A stretch of 64,000 nt of DNA. It comes from Irpex lacteus. Taxonomy: Eukaryota > Basidiomycota > Agaricomycetes > Polyporales > Irpicaceae. The stretch covers positions 682,001 through 746,000 of the forward strand of contig MQVO02000014.1 of the NCBI GenBank assembly GCA_001986395.2. The letters run 5' to 3'. Under the pieces are notes generated by a model, which made no database searches, had not been told where the DNA came from, and was given only the letters and a program-made list of their open reading frames with translations. The translations under genes and the position numbers were made by a program. Positions 55,771 through 64,000 of the stretch are shown here, in pieces (within the stretch, counting starts at the first letter, position 1; every line of letters starts with the position of its first letter).

Positions 55771-58700
55771 ATGATACCTCCAACACCACTTCCAATTCCT
55801 TCGTTTGACCCAGACGCATCAGATGCGTCGGCAGCGCATCTACTCGAGTTCCTCCAGAATCTGTCCGACCAATTTGCATCGGACAATGCGCAAACTTCGG
55901 AGGACTACCGCGAAGCATGCCTCCATCTCATAAAGAGTCTCAACGACCACCTTCTCAAACGTTTTCCACCCCCTCATGAATATATCTGGTCCACACTGCA
56001 CGAAAGAACCAAGTTGACGGAAGTTACCCTCGAATTCATTCCGCGAGCAACTTTGCATGTCGGAGACATCTTTCATGGTAAAGACAGCTTCGCTAAGTCG
56101 CTTGTTCTTCGGTTGCTGGACGTCTGTCATGTTTTGGATACATGGCTCGACGTTCCTGATATATCTGACAAAGACGGATATTCCACTCCGTCTACCTTAC
56201 GCCGGAAGGCTGTCAACGCAATCGTGGCAGTCCTTCAATGCCTAGGGAATAGCGTGAAACGTGACAATGAGAACGACGGCAGTAATCCAGCAGGTTGGGA
56301 GTTGTTGAGGAGCCTGACGTCCGAGTGTATCGAGGCTTGTACAGGTGAGTACAATCTTTGCCTATCCGTAATGCGTCATGTTAATGTTGTCCACTCTTGG
56401 GATTAGATATTCAGTCAACTGTCCACGCGGACGGGGTGCTCTCTATAGCATTCTTTACCCAGCCTCGAATCACATCCTATGATGAAGCCAAGTTAGATTC
56501 GGTACGCTAATATTGCCACGAATGCACCATAGTGATCGTAACAGACTTAACTTGCGACCCTGTAGGATATTCATGTCATCAGAGTGGCTAACCCCGCGGA
56601 ACTGCCTCTCTTTATGACCTCAATGCTCGAAATCTTTCTTAACGCGTTCTATCCTCGCCTATTATCGCAGTCTCTTATCGCCGATGTATTCTATCGACTT
56701 GTCACAGTCACGCAAAGAACGTACCAACACCTCTTGTCAGCAACATGCAGAACCACCGCTGCCAAACGTGCAAGAGCTACAGTCAGGCTAGTAAATGGGC
56801 TGTCTCGAGCACTTCAAGACTGTCCAGATCTTGCTATCATTGGGGAAAATATTCGGTCGCATGTCTTGTTGAGCAGGATTCAAGACGGCCCAACAGATGC
56901 ATGGAAAGGCTGTGATACGTTATTGGCAGAATCTCTATCTATCTCGCTTCCTTCCGCCGTTTCTGTCACAAATCTTAAAGCAGTCGCTGCCACATTGACA
57001 CTCGATACTTGGGGCGAAGATACCCGAGATTTACATGTACGTAGATCATTCGCGACCCTTGTATAATTTTCTGAAAGCATTTTCTCAGGAAGCGTGTTGC
57101 GTATACGTGCGCGCATGCTTGCAACGACTAGACAGTGACTCCCTCCTCGAGATTCGACGTACGTTAGCGGCAGCTAGGCGGCCAAACGACGTTGCAAACC
57201 TTGTAGCTGCAATAACTGCCCGGATGGATGCGCAAGCAGCTCTCCGCGCAGACTCTAATCGGTCTGCTGAGCCAGCAAACGTGCACTCATGGCGAGTAAC
57301 ACTGAGAACTATAACTCAGGCGATTGTAGAGCCGAATGATCTCGCATGGATGGATGACGACGAAAGCACCAGTGATTCGCACTACGTATCCAGGGCTATC
57401 TCTGACATTGAAGCTCGCTTCGAGAGGTATGGCCCGTGCTTGACTGTGGCAAGACTTGTGCTGACGGCTACAGACCACTATACAATCCTTCAGCGCCCTC
57501 TCGGATCAAGCTTGCTGCAGAGCTCCTCCGTTTACCTTGCGCGCTGGCTCGTCATCCAGAGTCAGAATGTGTTATGGAGCCGACTAAGTCTGGCGTAAAT
57601 GCCCTGCAACCTTGCCTACGTGTGTCTATGCTCCTCCTCGATGGCCCGGAAAATGAGGCGACACCGTTGGTCAGGAAAGCTGTATACGACGCTCTCGCGC
57701 GCAGCATCAATCACCAAACTTCTTCATACGGAGGCGGAAAGCTAGAACACGTAACGCAGCTTGCTTCGAGGGGACTCAAGGACGTTGACAGGAGCGTTCG
57801 ACTGGGTGCTGGGTAAGTGTGCCTTTTATATATCGCTAAATAATTGGTCCAATGGTAACATTTTCCAGCCGTTGTCTTGTACAATTGGTCAAGCTATATC
57901 AACGGCTTGGCCGTCCCTCGCACACCGATGCGATATTCGGTGCCCTGTCCCAAGTCCTCGCCACTTCGGATACGTGTCTTCACGAGACCGCCATCATCAC
58001 GAGCGGATCCATCGCCAAGTGAGTGCCACGCTTGTCCTCGTCTTACAAAAGTTAATGATAGCCATCAGGATTGCAGCATCAAGTATACTGGTCAAGTCCC
58101 TGCTTCCATTGCTCTCCGCGCTTGGTCAGTCGAACCCCGTGTTGAAAGGAGTGGCATATATGCAGGTAAGAGCTGGTGAGCCTGCACCTATTCGCTTACT
58201 GACCGTCAAGTGCAGCTCTCCGCGATAGCGAAACATCGCCAAACGACGCACTACTCCTTCTTATTTCCGCTCATGGATCGGATTGCACCTTTCCTTATTA
58301 CTCGTATGCGCAAGCAACCATCCGCTCTACACGAAGTAGCTCGCTTCCTCAGCGTCAGGCTGTCGGACTTCCTGAACGTCACTCTGGTCCATACATTGCC
58401 TCAAATCTTTTTCAACCAGGACCGACAGACGCTGGAGGCTATTTCCGCTGCAACTCAGAAGAAGAACCACAGCTTGTTCCTAACCCATGAAAGCAAGATC
58501 CTCGCGCGAGCATTCATGGCTTCAAAGCCTGGCCAAACACGGAACATCTTGAACTTTATCACCTCTGTCCTCAATGAAGCGGCTGGTAACGGTCAAATCG
58601 ACATCGATAGTTTGATCGGGAGTTCTATCGTCAACCTCATCGCTGAATTGGTACTGTACATGGGCGACGAAGATTCTGCGGTGGCTGACCAAGTATGTAT

Positions 58701-61700
58701 TTACCTCTATTACTCTCTGATTTTACGGGCAATAGATGACATCGTTTGCGCAGGCTGTACAGGCTCTTCGAAAAGTTGAAGGCATCGTTTCAGCCAACGA
58801 GAAGCAGGCTGCGTTGGGAGATCGTGATCCTATATCCGCCTTCCTGGAACCTCATATGCTTGGTGTCATCACACATATCAACGATGTTCTGCAGAATAAG
58901 CATACTGTAGAAATGAAGAGGTGTGCCGTCAGGTCTCTAGGGAGATTCGTGCGACAGATTGGCAATGTGATTAGTAATGTAGCCCCTCAGGCAAGTACCT
59001 TCATCATCGGGATGTTTTCTCCCTTGTCTTACAGACGTTTAGGTTCTAGCCACGCTACAATCCACTCTCATGGTTGAAGAGCTCGCGGATGTCTCGCTCG
59101 AAAGCTGGGATATCTTCCTGCGGCATCTGGACGTACAGGATATTGGGTCGTACATTGGTCCCACGAGTGCTGCTATTGTCACATTCTGGGATACGTTCTC
59201 GATCCAGGCCAAGAAGACCGCTAGACAATGCTTGGAGTACATCGTCTCCGAGATTGGCGAAGAGCTCGCTAAGGGGGAGAAGTTGGGCGAATTAGCTGAC
59301 CTCTCAGTGAGACCCGAGTTCAAACCCTTGCAATCTCGTGTCAAGAAGCTTCGAGGACCTACAAACTCGACCACCAAGCTCCAGCTGCTGCTAAATAGGA
59401 TCACCAACGACAATCAACTAGTCGTTGCGCGTGCGTTGGAAGAGCTGAAGTCTTACTTGATTGCTGAGGAAACTCTGATCCGCCAGCTTTCATCTGGGGA
59501 TTTCTTCCATCCATTGATTGGGCGAACTATGTCTGCGTTGCTGATGACTACCAGCCGGGATGGAGAGAACGCGGACCATCTGCGATTATTGGCGTTCGAG
59601 TGCATCGGAGCTTTGGGCGCCCTCGATCCTGATCGTCTTGAGCTGGGAGAAGGAGAGACCAAGATGGTCGTCATCAACAACTTCACGGACGACGCGGAAT
59701 CGCAAGACTTTGCAGTGCACCTCATCAAAGACGTCTTGGTCGGTGCATTTCGGTCGACAAGCGATACCCAATATCAGACGAGTTTGGCCTACACGATTCA
59801 GGAACTCATGCGTTTCTGTAATTTCACGACTTCACTCGTCATGCCAGGGTCCGCAGGTGCCGTATCATTGAAGGCTCGCAGTCGCTGGAGCGCATTACCC
59901 AAGTATGTCATCGAGACAATCACCCCGTTCCTCGCCTCACGCTACACACTCAACGCCAAACCTATGCCTCCCGTCGAGTATCCTATATACCCGTCTTTCT
60001 CTACGTATCGAGAGTGGATTTCCGCTTGGACTTCGAGTCTTCTCGATCAAGTCTCAGGTCCTCAAGCACGTACGATTTTCTCGGTCTTTGCGGCAGTAAT
60101 ACGCAATAGGGACGTCGGTGTCGCCCATCATTTACTACCTCACTTGGTCCTGAACGTACTCATCTCTGGCAAACCGGACGATGTTGAGCGTATCCGTGGG
60201 GAGCTGCTGTCTGTGCTGGAGGACCAAGTGGACCCAAGTGCGAAGTCTACTGCCGATAAGAGAGATCTGAGTGCTCAGGTTTGTATTTCAAGCCCTCGCC
60301 AGTTGCACACTTACTCAAAGCTGTTCAAACAGACTGTCTTCTCGTTGATGGATCACCTCAACAAATGGGTCAGATCAATCCGTCAACAACTCAACGCCAG
60401 AAAACCAGCTGGGAAACGAGCTCGCTCCCTTCAGGCCACTTCTTTGGAGGAGCAATTGGTACGGGTAGACTCCATGGTGTCCAGTATTGACCAGAACTTG
60501 ATGGCGAAGGCAGCGCTACGCTGCAAGGCGTATGCACGTGCTCTCATGTCCTTCGAGCAACAAGTCGTCATGCTGCGAAGCACGGCGGGGAGAAACGCTC
60601 TCTCTGACCACTACGAACGGCTACATGAAATGTATGCCCAATTGGACGAGCCAGACGGCATGGAAGGGATTGCAACGTTGATATTGACACCTTCTCTGGA
60701 GCATCAAATCCGTCAGAATGAGAGTACTGGTCGCTGGACCGCGGCTCAAAGCTGCTGGGAAGTCCAGCTCCAGAGGACCCCAGACGAGCTAAGATCGCAT
60801 CTCGGACTACTTCGATGCTTGAAGAATATAGGGCATTACGGTATGTTATAACAGCTTTTCGGTTGAATCATATCTCACTAGGTGCCTCAGACACACTGAG
60901 GACTCACGTTGAAGGCGTCTTACGTCGACGCCCAGACTGGGAACCCGAGCTCATAGGATACCAGGTTGAAAGTGCCTGCATGGTCGGCAAGTGGGAAGAG
61001 GTTCAACAGATAGTAACTTCTACTTCAGCCGAGTCATCATCGGTGCTCAATGCGAAGGTCCTTCTTGCAATGCGCTCAGGCGACGAGCAAAGCGTTTCTT
61101 CGGCCCTATCTGAAGCTCGGAAAAGTCTAGGTGCACCGATCATTGCTGCTGGCTCACGAGGATATCGAAGGTCCTACGAGGCCGCGCTGGATCTTCACTT
61201 GCTGCATGAACTCCGCGTCATGCATGATCACCTGAATCGGTCTCTTAATAGCAGTAAGAAGCGACCGAGTCTCGCTTATCTGGATAGACTACTTGCCACT
61301 CGCCTCGAGTCCATTCAGCCAAGTTTCCGCTTCCGCGAACCCATCATATCCCTCCGAAGGACCGCTCTTGCGTTAAGGTGGATTCATTGCTTCAACCATA
61401 TGCTACTTTTGTTTACCGTATCTCTCCCAGGACCACTGACGTCGATCCTATGCCATACATTGGACGATCGTGGCTGCTAAGTGCGAAGCTTGCAAGGAAA
61501 TCGGGATATACGCAGACGGCATACAGTGCCGTATTACAGGCACAGCAGCTGAAGACCTCTTTCTCCTTCATCGAGAGTGCCAAGCTCACTAGACTGAACG
61601 GTGAACCGTTGAGGGCTTTGCAAGATCTAGAACACTGGTTGAACGTAACAGACCCGTCCGACGTGATAGACCTCACTGGGGAGGATGCGGCCAGTGGTCA

Positions 61701-64000
61701 GCAGCGCTTCCGAGCTAAGGTATGATATCCCGGGATATGTGTTACCACTTGCTAATGAAATTCCAGGCGCTTCTGTTGCGGGCTAAATGGGAAAGCGAGT
61801 CGAATAGATTCGATGCAAAGGACATTCTTGTCATGTTCCAGGAAGCATCTGAGTACGGCGGGAAGTAAGTAACTCTCTTCTACATTTACTCGATTCACTA
61901 ATCCGGTTGCAGGTGGGAGAGCGGTCTTTACCATTACGGCCAATATCAGGACGAATCGTTCAAGAGCCTCTCTCCGGCAGACAAACTGGAAAGGTGAGCT
62001 TAATAAATATTCACGCCGTTGTACCATGATGTTGACCCCGTGACAGAGGGTCCGTCATGAATCTGAACACGATCAAATGGTTTGGGGAAAGCATGCTCTA
62101 CGGCGACAAGTACATTTACCAGACCGTTCCACGTCTCCTAACATTATGGTTGGACATGGCCGAGCAACAAATGAACGCGCCAGAGAATAAGGAATTAAGC
62201 AAAGCAACCGTGTTTCTATCAAAACATGTGCACGAAGCTCCGGCGTATAAGGTGTGTCTACTCATGGTTTATGCAGTACGCCCACTGATGCATAGGTTTA
62301 GTGGTATACTGCATTCCCGCAACTGGTGTCTCGCATAGATCACCCGCATCCCGCTGTTTGGTCCGTTCTGCAGAAGCTCATCATAAGGATCATTCAAGAG
62401 TATCCGAGACAGGCACTATGGGGATTCGCATCAAGCACACATTCGCCAGCCGAAACTGTCCGGAAGGTGCGCGCTCACGCAATTCTCGGAAAGGTCAAGG
62501 TACATACCACAGGTTCTGGCGGAACGTCTCATTTTCTAAGATATCTGTCTTTCACAGTCACAATCTTCAGGCCCGACGCAGAAATGGATCCTCGCGACTG
62601 TTGCAATGACTCGAGAACTATTGGCTATGTGCAATCTTGCGGTCGCAGAAAAGCAGACCTCTCTCAGCATGAGCAAGAACTTCCCTAGATTGCTGAAGCT
62701 TGCGCCCTCAGATTTGATTATCCCTTTGCAAGAGTCCATAATTGCTAGTCTCCCTCCAGCTGGTGTATCGTCCAGAGATCACGAGCCCTTCCCACAAGAT
62801 GCGCCTCAATTCCACAGTACGTGAAGAAACTTGAATACCTTGGTTGTATTGCTGATGTTTAATGGCTGTGTCATAGAGTTCTTTGAGGAGGTCGAGGTTA
62901 TGAATTCTTTGGCCAAACCAAGGAAGATCACGATCCAGGGATCCGATGGGCAGATCTACTTGTTCTTGGCCAAACCGAAAGACGACTTGCGCAAGGACGC
63001 GCGGTTGATGGATCTCTATTCCATCATCAACAAGCTCCTCAAATCGAATTCGGAATCTCGAAGACGTCGACTTCGTAAGTGATTCGCAAACCAACGTTAA
63101 CAACCTTCGGCCTGCCATGGTATATGAACACTAACCACTACTGTAGGTATACGCACGTACGGTGTCGTGACTTTGAACGAGACATGTGGTCTTATACAAT
63201 GGGTGCCGAACACAATCCCCATTCGTACTGTAGTCACCAGATTATACGAGTCTCATGGTCTCGCCTATTTCGTACGTATCTTCTTACGCTCTGAAAAATA
63301 CACACTCCTGACCCATATGGTACATGGTACCAACAGAACTCGGCATTATCGGAGCTATACAAGATACTTCCCGGGAAGAAAGAAGAGGAAGCTGTTCAGA
63401 TCTACAACGAGAAGGTCTTCCCCATGTACGTGTTGTAGTCGTCGGCTTAGCACTTGGATATACTAAATGTTCTTGTGCAGGTACAAGCCGGTGTTGCACG
63501 AATGGTTTGTAGAGACGTTCCCTGAGCCAAGCGTTTGGTTGGCCAGTAGGTTGGCCTACAGTAGGACGAATGCGGTGATGTGTATGGTGGGCTTTATCAT
63601 AGGGTAAGATTAAACGCTATTATACGGTCTTATATTGCGGCTAACTATCACCTAGACTCGGAGATCGACACTTGGAGAACATACTTCTCGATCTGAACTC
63701 TGGAGATCTCGTTCACGTGGATTTCAACTGTCTTTTCGAAAAGGGCAGGACGTTAGAAATTCCGGAACGCGTGCCTTTCCGATTAACGCAGAATATAGTC
63801 GACGGCTTGGGGGTCACAGGCGTCGAAGGAGTGTTCCGCATCGCTTGCGAACTCACTCTGCAGCTGCTGCGCGACAACAGGGATTGTTTGATCAGCATTC
63901 TGGACGCTTTCATCCACGACCCGTTGACGGATTGGTATGAGGAGCGAATAAAGCTTGTAAGAGTCCCATGTTTTATGTTGTACCTCAATGGGCGAATCTC
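55771..64000 (+). CDS. ATR/Rad3/Mec1-type checkpoint kinase (3' end beyond window)
   Basis: Starts MIPPTPLPIPSFDPDASDAS. A long HEAT-like helical N-terminus follows across many short introns. The FAT region runs roughly 60450-62850. The PI3K-related kinase domain reads PRKITIQGSDGQIYLFLAKP-KDDLRKDARLMDLYSIINKL, then CGLIQWVPNTIPIRTVV. The catalytic loop is GLGDRHLENIL (near 63655, after an intron). The activation segment is HVDFNCLFEKGRTLEIPERV-PFRLTQNIVDGLGVTG (near 63715). The DFNCLF-KG signature and the following VEGVFRIACELTLQLLRDN single out ATR/Rad3 among PIKKs. It senses RPA-coated single-stranded DNA and activates the S-phase and G2 checkpoints. The FATC domain should lie beyond position 64000. 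ATG 55771 is the first in-frame Met. Confidence 0.93.

Overview
The window is nuclear DNA from a filamentous basidiomycete, most likely an Agaricomycete. Genes are mostly split by 45-70 nt GT-AG introns, gene density is about one per 2.5-3 kb, and the proteins belong to fungal families: DUF7962-type GSTs, the DASH subunit Spc19, a Zn2Cys6 regulator and a Pmp47-like peroxisomal carrier. All gene models were built by hand, so splice sites without a quoted junction are approximate.

Layout. 0-7.5 kb: three tandem minus-strand GST-like paralogues with a plus-strand AAA ATPase between copies 1 and 2. 8-18 kb: a PAF-acetylhydrolase-like lipase, a GNAT acetyltransferase, a secreted GH79 glycosidase, and an aspartic protease whose reading frame appears to be joined to a lipid-anchor motif and a long Arg/Asp-rich region. 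18.6-27.6 kb: SAP18 with an RGG/RS tail, a proline-rich NADAR protein, a LARP7/Pof8-like RNA-binding protein, and a large UBA/IBR-like/UBC ubiquitin enzyme. 28-34 kb: a peroxisomal adenine-nucleotide-type carrier, tRNA-Glu(CTC) and a Zn2Cys6 transcription factor. 34.8-46 kb: a class 3 lipase, DASH Spc19, a gephyrin-like molybdenum cofactor enzyme, a glycerophosphodiester phosphodiesterase and an M20 amidohydrolase. 46-49 kb: the ribosome-assembly factor Nop14. 55.8 kb to the right edge: the 5' and catalytic parts of an ATR/Rad3 checkpoint kinase, cut by the window end.

The accessory part is 49.6-55.7 kb. An intronless orphan gene has a TATA box and, just upstream, an array of TGACTCA (Gcn4/AP-1-type) sites, mostly at 21-bp spacing. 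Next to it lies a 3.2-kb DNA transposon-like element with 32-bp terminal inverted repeats and a perfect 9-bp target duplication. Inside that element is a second 1.47-kb element with its own inverted repeats and TA duplication. A 179-bp TA-flanked MITE follows, just before the ATR gene. No transposase was recognised, so all three look non-autonomous.

The most unusual protein-level observation is the aspartic protease. The upstream reading frame ends in what reads like a protease propeptide, and two short introns can join it in frame to the catalytic domain. If real, this is an intracellular, possibly myristoylated protease with an RD-repeat N-terminus.
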